From Lacinutrix algicola (GTDB lineage: Bacteria; Bacteroidota; Bacteroidia; Flavobacteriales; Flavobacteriaceae), in contig NZ_LIQH01000024.1 of NCBI RefSeq assembly GCF_001418085.1, positions 1-64,000 on the forward strand: a stretch of 64,000 bases of DNA. Direction: 5' to 3'. Every line of letters begins with the position of its first letter. Position 1 is the stretch's first letter. Shown piece by piece: positions 43,988-52,554 of this stretch. The translations under genes were made by a program, and so were the position numbers. The notes below the pieces were generated by a model. That model made no database searches and had not been told where the DNA came from. It saw nothing but the letters and a program-made list of their open reading frames with translations.

Positions 43988-45292
43988 CTAGTAAGTTTTC
44001 GGCTTTAAAGGTTCTATTTTAGGGCACAAAACCCAAACAGCCAATAATGCAATTACTGCTAATACTCCACCAATTATAAATGCAGGTGTATAATTACCTC
44101 CTGTTGTAACTATTGTTACTACTGCTGTAAGTCCTGCTGCACCAAGTTTAGCAGCCATTCCTGCAAAACCAGAAAGTGTACCAACTATTTTACCGCTAAA
44201 AAGATCACTTGGCATAGTTTGTATGTTACCAATTGCTACTTGAAATCCAAAAAGTAAAACAGCCATTATAATTACGGCACTTGTAGCAGATGCTGGTGCT
44301 TTTAAAAGGAAAAAACATGGAATCATAATTAAACAACCTAAAGTAATAGTCATTTTTCTTGTCTTATCTACAGACCACCCAGCTGTAAGTCTATTCTTGG
44401 CAAGTAAACCTCCAAATATTGCTCCAATCATTGCTCCAACATAAGGTACCCATGCAGAGAATGCTATTTGCTTAACATCCATTCCAAAAACTTCAGATAA
44501 ATAAAGTGGTATCCAAACTATAAATAACCACCAAATAGGATCTAGTGCTGCCGAAGCTATTATTACTCCCCAACTTTCTTTATGCTTAAGGAGTTCCTTT
44601 GTGTCGGGTACATAACCCTCATCATATTCACCGTCTTCATCTAAGTCTTGATTTTTTTGCCCAGAGAGAATATATTTTCTTTCGTCTTCGGACAACCAAG
44701 GATGTGTTTTAGGTCCTGATTTTACAATGTATAACCATGGAACTAACCATAATAAACCCATTGCACCAACAACTATAAATATTGACTTCCATTCTAAATA
44801 AGCTGACAATAATCCTATTACAGGATAAGCTACTATTCCACCTATTGCAGCACCCGAATTAAAGACACCTTGAGCTAGCGCCCTCTCTTTTGTAGGAAAC
44901 CATTCTGCATTAGCTTTAGCTGCTCCAGGCCAATTTCCTGCTTCAGCTATACCCAATATTGATCTAAAAATTGAAAAACTTAATATTCCTTGAGCAAAAG
45001 CATGAAATATTGTTGCAATAGACCAAACTCCAATAGATAAAGCAAAACCCATTCTAGTTCCTATCCAGTCGAAAATTTTACCAAAAAGAGCTTGACCTCC
45101 TGCGTAAGAAATTATAAATACTGTTGATATAATACCATATATAGCTTTATGCCCATCTTTATCCATATCTGGAAATAAATCATTTGCTATGTCTGGCCAC
45201 AAAGCACCAAATGCTTGTCTATCGATATAGTTTACAACTGCTGCTAAAGCAACTAGTCCTACTACCCACCATCTTAATCCTTTTAATTTCAT
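43988..45292 (-). CDS. MFS hexuronate-type transporter
   Basis: A 434-residue major-facilitator protein with 12 membrane helices, of the anion:cation symporter/ExuT-like group. Motifs are NYIDRQAFGALWPDIANDLF (16-35), GKIFDWIGTRMGFALSIGVW (the GxxxDRxG-type loop 2-3) and GNWPGAAKANAEWFPTKERA, typical of hexuronate transporters. An acidic central loop (LDEDGEYDEGYVPD) is unusual. It probably imports the unsaturated uronate or DEH across the inner membrane. It follows the GntR gene by 212 bp that carry a mini-ORF and hairpins, and precedes the DEH reductase. Confidence 0.9.
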   Translation of the reverse strand: MKLKGLRWWVVGLVALAAVVNYIDRQAFGALWPDIANDLFPDMDKDGHKAIYGIISTVFIISYAGGQALFGKIFDWIGTRMGFALSIGVWSIATIFHAFAQGILSFSIFRSILGIAEAGNWPGAAKANAEWFPTKERALAQGVFNSGAAIGGIVAYPVIGLLSAYLEWKSIFIVVGAMGLLWLVPWLYIVKSGPKTHPWLSEDERKYILSGQKNQDLDEDGEYDEGYVPDTKELLKHKESWGVIIASAALDPIWWLFIVWIPLYLSEVFGMDVKQIAFSAWVPYVGAMIGAIFGGLLAKNRLTAGWSVDKTRKMTITLGCLIMIPCFFLLKAPASATSAVIIMAVLLFGFQVAIGNIQTMPSDLFSGKIVGTLSGFAGMAAKLGAAGLTAVVTIVTTGGNYTPAFIIGGVLAVIALLAVWVLCPKIEPLKPKTY

Positions 45293-45317
45293 TTATAGTA
45301 GTTTGTTATGTTATAAT

Positions 45318-45351
45318 TTAAGAAAAATGGTGCTAATACTATTTTTCTTAA
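45318..45351 (-). promoter_or_regulatory. Long hairpin in the leader of the MFS gene
   Basis: TTAAGAAAAAT and ATTTTTCTTAA form an 11-bp AT-rich stem with a 12-nt loop, 25 bp upstream of the MFS start. It could affect mRNA stability or translation. Confidence 0.45.
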
Positions 45352-45400
45352 TCTCAATTTTAAGGTAACTGAATATTTTATTCCAAGTAAGTTGTAAAAA

Positions 45401-45441
45401 AAGTCTGATTCGACTTATTTAAACATAATTACCTTCCCTCC
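45401..45441 (-). promoter_or_regulatory. Shine-Dalgarno plus three-codon mini-ORF and small hairpin (MFS leader)
   Basis: On the minus strand GGAGGG (45441-45436) is followed after 9 nt by ATG TTT AAA TAA (45426-45415), i.e. Met-Phe-Lys-stop. Directly overlapping the stop lies AAGTC-N6-GACTT with a run of seven T residues. A nearly identical GGAGGGAAG-TAATTATGTTT block is found in the leader of the SusC gene at 48135-51188. This looks like an attenuator-style leader; alternatively the hairpin simply ends the GntR transcript. Confidence 0.5.
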
Positions 45442-45504
45442 TTCTTTTTTACTTTAATACTTTCATTTAATAAATTGTGCACTTTATTAATTGAAGTTTA
45501 CATT

Positions 45505-46206
45505 TTAAACATTGTAACAATATTTATATAACTCTTTAAAATGTTCTTTCATTTTTTTCTTTGCCAATTGCGGATTCTGATCCTCAATTGCTTTAAAAAT
45601 GGCATTATGCTCTTCTATACCTATTTCTGCCACACCTTTATCACAAACATGATACTTTGCAAAATTTGTTATAATTTCTGGAGTAATAATTAGCATAAAT
45701 GTATTCATACTACTGTTTCCACTTGCTTTTGCAATAGCAAGATGAAATAATAAATCTTCTTGTACTGCATCCTCACCATTTCTCACTTTTTTAGAAAAAG
45801 CTTCTAAGGCTGCTTTCATTTGTACAAGATCATCTTCTGTTCTTCTTAATGCAGCTAATCTTACTGTTTTTAGTTCAAGAAGAATTCTTGTTTCAACTAA
45901 AGATTTAAAATCTGGAGCTTCTAAACGAAGAATATCTTCGATCATACCATTCATGGCAATTACGCCTATATTAGCAACAAAAGTTCCACTCTGCGGAATA
46001 GACTCTAACAAACCGTAAAATTCTAATTTCTGAATAGCCTCTCTAACAAGACCTCTTGAAACATTAAATCTTTCGGATAGCATACGCTCAGAAGGTAGCT
46101 TATCTCCAGGCTCAAGATTCTTTAAATTAATTAAATCTCTTATGCTAGCGATAATGTGTTTTTGCACATCAAAATTTTCAGTTTTAGTTAGTATGTCTAA
46201 TTTCAT
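45505..46206 (-). CDS. GntR-family (FadR subfamily) regulator of alginate genes
   Basis: A 233-residue regulator. The N-terminal winged helix is GDKLPSERMLSERFNVSRGL and VREAIQKLEFYGLLE (38-72), followed by a FadR-type FCD helical domain with metal-binding His in LLFHLAIAKASGN (about 149-161) and IEEHNAIFKAIED (about 203-215). FCD regulators of this kind sense uronates such as KDG or KDPG. A palindrome TTGGTTAACCAG lies 9 bp upstream of the start, and matching operators are upstream of both SusC genes, so it probably represses itself and the locus until sugar binds. Confidence 0.88.
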   Translation of the reverse strand: MKLDILTKTENFDVQKHIIASIRDLINLKNLEPGDKLPSERMLSERFNVSRGLVREAIQKLEFYGLLESIPQSGTFVANIGVIAMNGMIEDILRLEAPDFKSLVETRILLELKTVRLAALRRTEDDLVQMKAALEAFSKKVRNGEDAVQEDLLFHLAIAKASGNSSMNTFMLIITPEIITNFAKYHVCDKGVAEIGIEEHNAIFKAIEDQNPQLAKKKMKEHFKELYKYCYNV

Positions 46207-46214
46207 AAACTCAA

Positions 46215-46230
46215 TAATTGGTTAACCAGT
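46215..46230. promoter_or_regulatory. FadR/GntR-type operator upstream of the regulator gene
   Basis: AATTGGTTAACCAGTT is a 16-bp near-perfect palindrome with the core TGGTTAACCA, 9 bp before the GntR start. It has the TGGT-N2-ACCA form of FadR-subfamily operators and recurs at 51386-51410 and 60263-60288. Confidence 0.75.
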
Positions 46231-46480
46231 TCCTAATGCTAAATTAGGGTATATCTGTTAAAAAACATTGTACTATATTATATTTTTTTACTAAAATTTA
46301 CTGATCTAATACTAGATCAGTAAAACTCAGTTTTGCACACATTATCAAGACTAATCAAATTACAGTTAACGTGTTACTGCCAATCAACAACATTTCTTTT
46401 AGAATAAACTTGAAGAATCTTCTTCTTTCTTTTATAAAGTTTGAAAACTATCTAGAATTAAACTCAACTATTAAGATTTG
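46231..46480. other. Intergenic DNA upstream of the GntR gene
   Basis: 250 bp without coding character between the GntR operator and the SusC/SusD terminator. It contains AT-rich tracts and one weak ACTGATCTAATACTAGATCAGT inverted repeat near 46299-46322, whose arms are CTGATCTA and TAGATCAG. Its role is unknown. Confidence 0.4.
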
Positions 46481-46504
46481 CCGACCTATAATATTTTAGG
46501 TCGG
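46481..46504 (-). terminator. Intrinsic terminator of the second SusC/SusD pair
   Basis: CCGACCTA and TAGGTCGG form a GC-rich 8-bp stem with an 8-nt loop, 48 bp after the SusD stop at 46552. The U-tract behind is poor, but the stem is the most GC-rich in this region. Confidence 0.65.
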
Positions 46505-46551
46505 ACAAAACCTCAATAAGACTAATTCAAATAGTAATTCATTTATTAATA

Positions 46552-48111
46552 TTAGTAACCAGGATTGTTAGGCAATAAATTAGGGTTTCTTGCTAACTCA
46601 TCTGCTGGTAATGGCATTAAATAATCGTTTGGAGAAAAATCTGGTTTTATACCTTCTAATCCAGAAGCACTAAATACAGTTGTTCCTAATTGTCTTCTAA
46701 CAATATCATACCATCTTTTCCCTTCAAAAGCCAACTCTAATCTACGCTCTTCAAGCACATCATTAGCTGTAACTGTACCTATATGGTCTGCAGGTTCTGC
46801 ACTACCAGCAACTGATACTTCTACTCCTGAACTTAATGTAGTGCCTCCCATTCTTGCTCTAGATCTCACTTCGTTTAAATAAGTTCTTGCAAATTCTGGT
46901 TCGTTTATTTCTACTGCAGCTTCTGCTGCAATTAATAACACCTCTGCGTAACGCATCATAGAATAATTATGACTTGTTGCTCTAGCATTTCCACGAGCAA
47001 AAGCTCCTGGGAAACGTGTATACTTTGCAATATAAGGTCTGTTTTTAGCAAATTGATGACCACTTATTGTAAAGTTAGTATAAAGTTCTAAGTTACCATC
47101 AATAGAAGCACCGTCGTCTAAACTTACTGCTCTTCTATAATCTTGTGCATTCCAAGTAGTATATACTTCTAAAGAAGGAACTGCTACAGACCAACCTCCA
47201 CCTGAATTTCTATCATCACCTCTAATACCTGTCATTGGAGCGATTTGATCATAACCATTATTAGGTGCTTCAAAATTATTATAATCTAATGCAAAAATTG
47301 GTTCTATTGAACTATCAATAACATCGGCATTAAATAGATTTTGAAAATCTGGATCTAAATCTAAGTTATAAACTCCTTTATTAAGAATAACATCTTGTGC
47401 TTCGTCGAAAGCTTTTTGAAAATTTGCTGCATCATTAGTCCCAGCCATTGTTAAATAAACTAAAGCTAAGTAAGAGCTCGCAGCTGCTTTAGAAGGTATT
47501 GCTCTAGATGCTTGTGTATTTGGCAACCAAGTTTTAGCAAACTGTAAATCTGCAATAATATTCTCATACACTTGTGCTGCTGGTGTTTTACTAATAGTAG
47601 ACATTTGAGCAGTATTCTCTGGTGTAATGACTACATCAATGTAAGGGATATCACCAAACTGTCTTACTAAATGAAAATAATAAAATGCTCTTGCAAAATA
47701 AGCTTGTGCAGTAACTGGGTTTTTAACATCTGCAGCAACATTTACAGATTCTGCTCCATGGATTGCTTGATTAGCAGCTGCAATTCCTTGGTAGGTTTTT
47801 AACCAAAATTCGCTAATCATTTCGTTGTTAGCTAGAGTTGTTAATTCATTATTTTCAACTCTTCTAGTTTCGTTAGATGCAAGATCTACCATATCTGAAC
47901 GTAACATTAATGCTACAGACAGTTTTCTTCCCCAAAACTTCTCGTTAATTGCGTGTGTAAGAGATCCATTTACGGCTGTTTGTATATTGTCTGTTGTTTG
48001 AAAAAAGTCTTCAGGAGATGTTAATAAACCAACTGGCTCTTCTTCTAAATCTGAACAACTTACTATTCCTAGACTCACAAATAGTAAGAATAAATATTTA
48101 TATGCTTTCAT
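46552..48111 (-). CDS. SusD/RagB-type glycan-binding lipoprotein (pair 2)
   Basis: A 519-residue outer-membrane lipoprotein (Cys20 in GIVSCSDLEEEP). It shows SusD blocks: TSPEDFFQTTDNIQTAVNGS, AYFARAFYYFHLVRQFGDIP (about 136-155, the TPR-like ligand helix), RYAEVLLIAAEAAVEINEPE (about 389-408), YLNEVRSRARMG, and the tail RRLELAFEGKRWYDIVRRQL with PLPADELARNPNLLPNNPGY. It binds alginate oligosaccharides over the SusC barrel. It follows its SusC gene by 23 bp. Unlike pair 1 it has no extra surface protein or lyase behind it. Confidence 0.92.
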   Translation of the reverse strand: MKAYKYLFLLFVSLGIVSCSDLEEEPVGLLTSPEDFFQTTDNIQTAVNGSLTHAINEKFWGRKLSVALMLRSDMVDLASNETRRVENNELTTLANNEMISEFWLKTYQGIAAANQAIHGAESVNVAADVKNPVTAQAYFARAFYYFHLVRQFGDIPYIDVVITPENTAQMSTISKTPAAQVYENIIADLQFAKTWLPNTQASRAIPSKAAASSYLALVYLTMAGTNDAANFQKAFDEAQDVILNKGVYNLDLDPDFQNLFNADVIDSSIEPIFALDYNNFEAPNNGYDQIAPMTGIRGDDRNSGGGWSVAVPSLEVYTTWNAQDYRRAVSLDDGASIDGNLELYTNFTISGHQFAKNRPYIAKYTRFPGAFARGNARATSHNYSMMRYAEVLLIAAEAAVEINEPEFARTYLNEVRSRARMGGTTLSSGVEVSVAGSAEPADHIGTVTANDVLEERRLELAFEGKRWYDIVRRQLGTTVFSASGLEGIKPDFSPNDYLMPLPADELARNPNLLPNNPGY

Positions 48112-48134
48112 AATTCTTGTTTTTTAATTGTTTA

Positions 48135-51100
48135 TTAAAATTTCACATTAAGGCTTAAGTTCACTGATTTTACTGTTGGATAGTTTCCAAAGTCAAAACC
48201 TTGAACTGTATTTGCTGATGTGTTATTACTTCCACTAGCTCCAAAGTAATTTACTTCTGGATCTAAACCTGAATAATCTGTGATAGTTAATAAGTTTTGT
48301 GCACTTAAAGTAAGTCTTAAATTATCTAGTCCTATTTTTTCTACAACATTGCTTGGAAGATTGTATCCTATAGCAATATTTTTTAATCTTATATAACTTC
48401 CATCTTCAACAAAACGAGAAGAAATCTCTCTATTACTATTGTTTCCTACACGAGGAGTATTAGTATTTGTATTTGTAGGTGTCCAAGCAGAGTTGTAATA
48501 ATCTTTAGTTGTATTTGCATCACCATTGTTTAACTGCACGTCTGTTAAGTTAAAGATATCACCACCTTGAGAACCTTGAAAAAATATACTTAAATCGAAA
48601 TTTTTATAACTAAAGTTGTTCGTGATTCCAAAAGTATAATCTGGATTCGGGTTACCAATCGCTTTTCTATCATCATTTGAAATACTACCATTATTATCTA
48701 AATCTCTAAATAATGGATCTCCTGCTACTCCATTTGCTAAAGTTGCAGTACCTTCTGGTACAGTTCCTCCTTGATATACACCTGCATATTCATATCCCCA
48801 AAAAAGACCTACTTCTTCTCCCACTCTTAAAATATAGTTATCATCAACACTAAAATAGCTTGGTGCAGCATCACCAAATAAATCTGCATCGTTTATTAAA
48901 CTTACTACTTCGTTTTTGTTCTTAGAAAAGTTAAAATCTGTAGTCCAGCTAAAATTATCATTTGTAATATTTCTTGTATTTAAAGATACTTCGAAACCTC
49001 TGTTATTAATTTCTCCTAAGTTCGTTAAGATAGCATCGTTTAAGAAACCAAAGTATTCTGGTATTCCGTTGTTTCCTAAAATTAAATCTTTAGTATCAAT
49101 GTTGTAATAATCTAGAGAAAGTGTAATTCTATTATCTAACAATCCTAAATCAACTCCAAAATTTGCTTGATAAGAAGATTCCCACTTTAAATCTTTGTTT
49201 GCTGGTTGCTCTGGAGTAATAGCAAACTCTGTTTCACCATTACTTGAAGCATAAATACTTGCAAATCTAGCTAAAGACTGATAAGGACTAATTGATGGAT
49301 TACCTGTAACACCATAACTTGCTCTTAATTTTAAATTAGAGATTGTTTCACTATCTGCTAAAAACTCTTCGTTAGATATTTTCCAACCTATAGCTCCTGA
49401 AGGAAAAATCGCATATTTATTATTAGCAGCAAAGTTTGATGCTCCATCTCTTCTTACTGTAGCAGTAATTAAGTATTTATCATCATAATCGTAATTTACT
49501 CTACCAAACTGAGATTGTATTTCTGTTACATTTAAATAAGAATCTGGCTGTAATAAACCTGTAGCACTACCTAAAGCATGGTAAGAAAAAGCATCAGAAA
49601 TAAAACCTGTTCCAGCTGCAGCAAATACATCTGTTTTTGTTTTCTGATAAGAATATCCTGCTAATAATGTTAAATCACCTTTTCCTATTTCTTTAGTATA
49701 TGTTAAATAGTTCTCACTTAAAAGATTAGTTCTTTGAGAGTTTGTAACTCTAGCTCTACCATTTACACCTCCTGCAGTAATTTGCAAAGTTGAAGGTTGA
49801 TAAACTCCTCTTGTATCATTCTCTGTACTTAAACCAAACGTTGTTTTAAAAGTAAGTCCTTCTAAAAGATCGTAATTAGCATAAAAATTAGCTCTAAAAT
49901 TATCTGTAACAGTCTCATCTACTCTTTGTGTAGCAACTGCATAAGGATTATCTACCTCATCACCAACAGCATCATTTGTTGTAAATGTTCCGTCTGCATT
50001 ATAGATTCCTTTATCTGGCGCAAAACGCATAGCTAAAGAAATAACATCATCACCACCTACAGTAACCGACCCATCAGATTGTGTTGCAACACCATCTTTA
50101 GAACCTCTACTTCCAAAAAGATTAAGTCCTAATTTTAATTTATCTGATACTTGCGCATCGATATTAGATAAAAATGTTGTTCTCTCAAATCCAGAATTAA
50201 CTAAAATACCATCTTGTTTAAAATAGTTACCAGAAGCATAAAAATTAATTTTTTCTGATCCTCCAGAAAATGATAATTGATGATTTACTGTACTACCCGA
50301 ATTATAAATTAAATCTTGCCAATCTGTATTTGCATTACCTTGTGTATAAACCGCTGCAGCTTCGCCAGATGTAATAGCAATATTATTATTAACATCTTGT
50401 TGGTAAGCAGCAAACTCATCTGCATTTAATAAATCTAATTTATTAGCAGTATTCTGAACAGCATATGTTGTATTTAACTCAACAGTTAACTTACCGCTTT
50501 TTCCTTTTTTAGTTGTTACTAAAACAACACCGTTAGAACCTCTAGAACCGTATATAGCAGTTGCCGAAGCATCTTTTAAAACCTCTAAAGATTTAATATC
50601 GTTTGCTTGAGGCATACTTGCTCCAACAAAACCATCCACTACAATAAGTGGAGAACTATTAGCACTAATAGAAGTATTACCTCTAATCTTAATATTAATA
50701 GGAGCTCCTGGCTCACCACCATTATTAGATTGTACAACAACACCAGCTGCTCTACCTTGAAGCGCTTGTGCTGCATCTAAAACAGGAAAAGCATTTAACT
50801 CATCGGCGGTAACCGAAGATACAGCTCCTGTAATATCACTTTTTTTCCGACTACCATATCCAACAACAACAACTTCTTCTAATTTATTAGTATCTTCTTC
50901 TAAAGAAGTATCTATTGTAGTTTCACTAGTTACCTTAATAGATTTAGTTACAAATCCTACAAAAGAAAACTGAAGTAAATCTCCCTCTTTAGCACTTATT
51001 TGATAATTACCATCAAAATCTGTACTTGTACCATTACTTGTACCTGACACTAATACATTAACACCTGGAAGTCCCATGCTGTCTAATGATGAAACTACTT

Positions 51101-51188
51101 TCCCTTTTATTGTTAAATTTTCTTGCGCAAAGGCAGAAATACACATAAAAAGTACTGCAAATAATGCCGACTTAGCTTTTAAATTCAT
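48135..51188 (-). CDS. SusC-type TonB-dependent receptor (pair 2)
   Basis: A 1017-residue outer-membrane transporter. Signal peptide 1-21 (CISAFAQ), CarboxypepD_reg-like domain (about 25-100, VKGxVVSS..LPGVNVLV), TonB-box region EEVVVVGYGSRKKSDITGAV (about 104-123), plug domain with IKIRGNTSISANSSPLIVVD and ASATAIYGSRGSNGVVLVTT, then the barrel ending VKSVNLSLNVKF with a terminal Phe. Together with the SusD protein it imports alginate oligosaccharides using TonB energy. The signal peptide and first domain are almost the same as in the SusC at 56920-60135, and both share a 63-bp upstream module. Confidence 0.94.
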   Translation of the reverse strand: MNLKAKSALFAVLFMCISAFAQENLTIKGKVVSSLDSMGLPGVNVLVSGTSNGTSTDFDGNYQISAKEGDLLQFSFVGFVTKSIKVTSETTIDTSLEEDTNKLEEVVVVGYGSRKKSDITGAVSSVTADELNAFPVLDAAQALQGRAAGVVVQSNNGGEPGAPINIKIRGNTSISANSSPLIVVDGFVGASMPQANDIKSLEVLKDASATAIYGSRGSNGVVLVTTKKGKSGKLTVELNTTYAVQNTANKLDLLNADEFAAYQQDVNNNIAITSGEAAAVYTQGNANTDWQDLIYNSGSTVNHQLSFSGGSEKINFYASGNYFKQDGILVNSGFERTTFLSNIDAQVSDKLKLGLNLFGSRGSKDGVATQSDGSVTVGGDDVISLAMRFAPDKGIYNADGTFTTNDAVGDEVDNPYAVATQRVDETVTDNFRANFYANYDLLEGLTFKTTFGLSTENDTRGVYQPSTLQITAGGVNGRARVTNSQRTNLLSENYLTYTKEIGKGDLTLLAGYSYQKTKTDVFAAAGTGFISDAFSYHALGSATGLLQPDSYLNVTEIQSQFGRVNYDYDDKYLITATVRRDGASNFAANNKYAIFPSGAIGWKISNEEFLADSETISNLKLRASYGVTGNPSISPYQSLARFASIYASSNGETEFAITPEQPANKDLKWESSYQANFGVDLGLLDNRITLSLDYYNIDTKDLILGNNGIPEYFGFLNDAILTNLGEINNRGFEVSLNTRNITNDNFSWTTDFNFSKNKNEVVSLINDADLFGDAAPSYFSVDDNYILRVGEEVGLFWGYEYAGVYQGGTVPEGTATLANGVAGDPLFRDLDNNGSISNDDRKAIGNPNPDYTFGITNNFSYKNFDLSIFFQGSQGGDIFNLTDVQLNNGDANTTKDYYNSAWTPTNTNTNTPRVGNNSNREISSRFVEDGSYIRLKNIAIGYNLPSNVVEKIGLDNLRLTLSAQNLLTITDYSGLDPEVNYFGASGSNNTSANTVQGFDFGNYPTVKSVNLSLNVKF

Positions 51189-51280
51189 AATTAATTTTTA
51201 ATTTTAAGTTAGTTAATATTATTATTTACTTAAAAACATAATTATACAGAAGTTGAAAATAGTTTATTACTTTTGCATCG

Positions 51281-51354
51281 TTATGTTTCTAAAACATAAT
51301 TACTTCCCTCCAAAGAAGTATTTTACTAAAAGGATAGGTGTGCACCTGTCCTTT
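51281..51354 (-). promoter_or_regulatory. Structured leader of SusC pair 2 with mini-ORF
   Basis: Three consecutive hairpins in the 5' leader on the minus strand: AAAGGATAGGTG/CACCTGTCCTTT (51329-51354), TACTTC/GAAGTA (51301-51320) and TTATGTTT/AAACATAA (51281-51299). GGAGGG at 51311-51306 is followed after 8 nt by ATG TTT TAG (51297-51289), a Met-Phe mini-ORF enclosed in the last hairpin. The GGAGGG-to-ATGTTT block is repeated in the MFS leader at 45421-45441. Confidence 0.55.
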
Positions 51355-51385
51355 TTTTATATCCAAATCAATGTGTAAAAAATAA

Positions 51386-51448
51386 TTGGTTTACCAGATT
51401 GGTTTACCAAATATAAACAAATTTTTGTCTTATACAACGTTTTCGTAA
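51386..51448 (-). promoter_or_regulatory. Promoter with two FadR-like operators and a LacI-like box (SusC pair 2)
   Basis: On the minus strand the -33 TTG (51437-51435) and -7 TATATTTG (51415-51408) are 19 bp apart, matching the phylum consensus. The -33 element lies in TTACGAAAACGTTGT (51448-51434), a LacI-like box with a central CG. Two TGGT-N2-ACCA operators (51386-51396 and 51398-51410) lie at and just downstream of the -7 element. The 63 bp align without gaps to 60263-60325. Confidence 0.8.
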
Positions 51449-51509
51449 TAAAAAGTTAAATATTGTTAATTATTTATTAAAAAAATAAAACAAAAGCTAT
51501 TAAATAGAT

Positions 51510-51532
51510 AAAGCCCTAAATTATAGGGCTTT
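51510..51532 (-). terminator. Intrinsic terminator of the SusC/SusD-PL7 operon
   Basis: AAAGCCCTA and TAGGGCTTT form a 9-bp stem with a 5-nt loop, about 59 bp after the PL7 stop on the minus strand. It separates the first operon from the promoter of the second SusC gene. Confidence 0.8.
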
Positions 51533-51590
51533 ATTTTATTAGTAATTGTAAAGTACAAAAGAATTATATTGGTAAAAGGATCTTTGCGTA

Positions 51591-52508
51591 TTAATGTTTA
51601 ACTTCTAAATCATAATATCTCACTTTAGCATAAGCCCCCTCATCTCTTGATTGAAAATAATTACCAGCTTTAAAATAGTTTTCAAAAATCCCCCATTTTC
51701 TCATATGAATGTTCTCATATACTTTAAATTCATTTTTATTTAAAGCGATTACCATTTTACCATCAGAAACTTTCACTTCTAGTATAAACTTTTTAAAACC
51801 AACTTCTTGCTCAAAATTAAAACCTTCATCATCTCCCCAAGAATCTTTATGTAACATTTCTTTAGGAGTTGCATTTAAATTTTTTAGCACTTTTGTTTTT
51901 ACTCTAATTTTACCTTTATCCCAATATATTTTCAATATTGGAGGCGCATTGTTATCTTTTTGACCTATTAAATCTCTCTGCTCATCTGAAAGTCTTCCAT
52001 GAATTTGCATTACAATTACTCTATGGTATTTACCATCGATATCTTTAGTTACATCTTCCATGGCTAACTTACCTTTCATATAAGCACCTTCTTTAAAAGT
52101 CCAATTAACATTATTATCTCCTGGCACCATTTGCTCTCTTAGCTCGGATCTCGAGTATTTGGTATTAGCAGTCGTTGCTTTACTAGGATAAGAATAAAAT
52201 ACTAATGCTCCCTTTGTAGAATCATTATACATGTATGGTTTAATCTCTTCATTTGTTGCATAATTAGTAACAACTTCTTTTCCTTTAAAACTTTTTGCTT
52301 TACCATTTTCTCCTTCAGGAATGGTTAGAGACCAATGTGTTAAATCTATTTCAGGAAGCTTAAATTTCTTTTTTCTTTTCTTCTTTTTTTTAGATTCTAC
52401 TTTAACTTCCGAATCAGAGACACTTCCTTTTTGTGTTTGACAAGAGACATTTACCGTAATAAATACCATTAACACAATACTTAATATTTGCTTATTTAAG
52501 TGTTTCAA
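51591..52508 (-). CDS. PL7 alginate lyase lipoprotein
   Basis: A 305-residue surface lipoprotein (Cys23 in VNVSCQTQ) with a PL7 beta-jelly-roll. The three family motifs are present: RSELRE (120-125), QIHG with Gln168 and His170, and YFKAGNYFQ (278-286) with the catalytic Tyr. PL7 enzymes cut alginate inside the chain by beta-elimination. Just after the lipid anchor lies a run of eleven residues that are nearly all Lys or Arg (about 40-50), which is unusual and may bind the acidic polymer or the membrane. It is the last gene of the SusC/SusD operon, 46 bp after the PKD protein. Confidence 0.93.
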   Translation of the reverse strand: MKHLNKQILSIVLMVFITVNVSCQTQKGSVSDSEVKVESKKKKKRKKKFKLPEIDLTHWSLTIPEGENGKAKSFKGKEVVTNYATNEEIKPYMYNDSTKGALVFYSYPSKATTANTKYSRSELREQMVPGDNNVNWTFKEGAYMKGKLAMEDVTKDIDGKYHRVIVMQIHGRLSDEQRDLIGQKDNNAPPILKIYWDKGKIRVKTKVLKNLNATPKEMLHKDSWGDDEGFNFEQEVGFKKFILEVKVSDGKMVIALNKNEFKVYENIHMRKWGIFENYFKAGNYFQSRDEGAYAKVRYYDLEVKH

Positions 52509-52554
52509 TATTATTATAATTTAGTTAGTTACGTTTTAATTAACTCTATAGATG

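Noticed and set aside
51329-51354. Terminator of a plus-strand gene
   Set aside because: The hairpin has its best T-run on the plus strand, but there is no plus-strand gene to terminate; it lies in the SusC leader.
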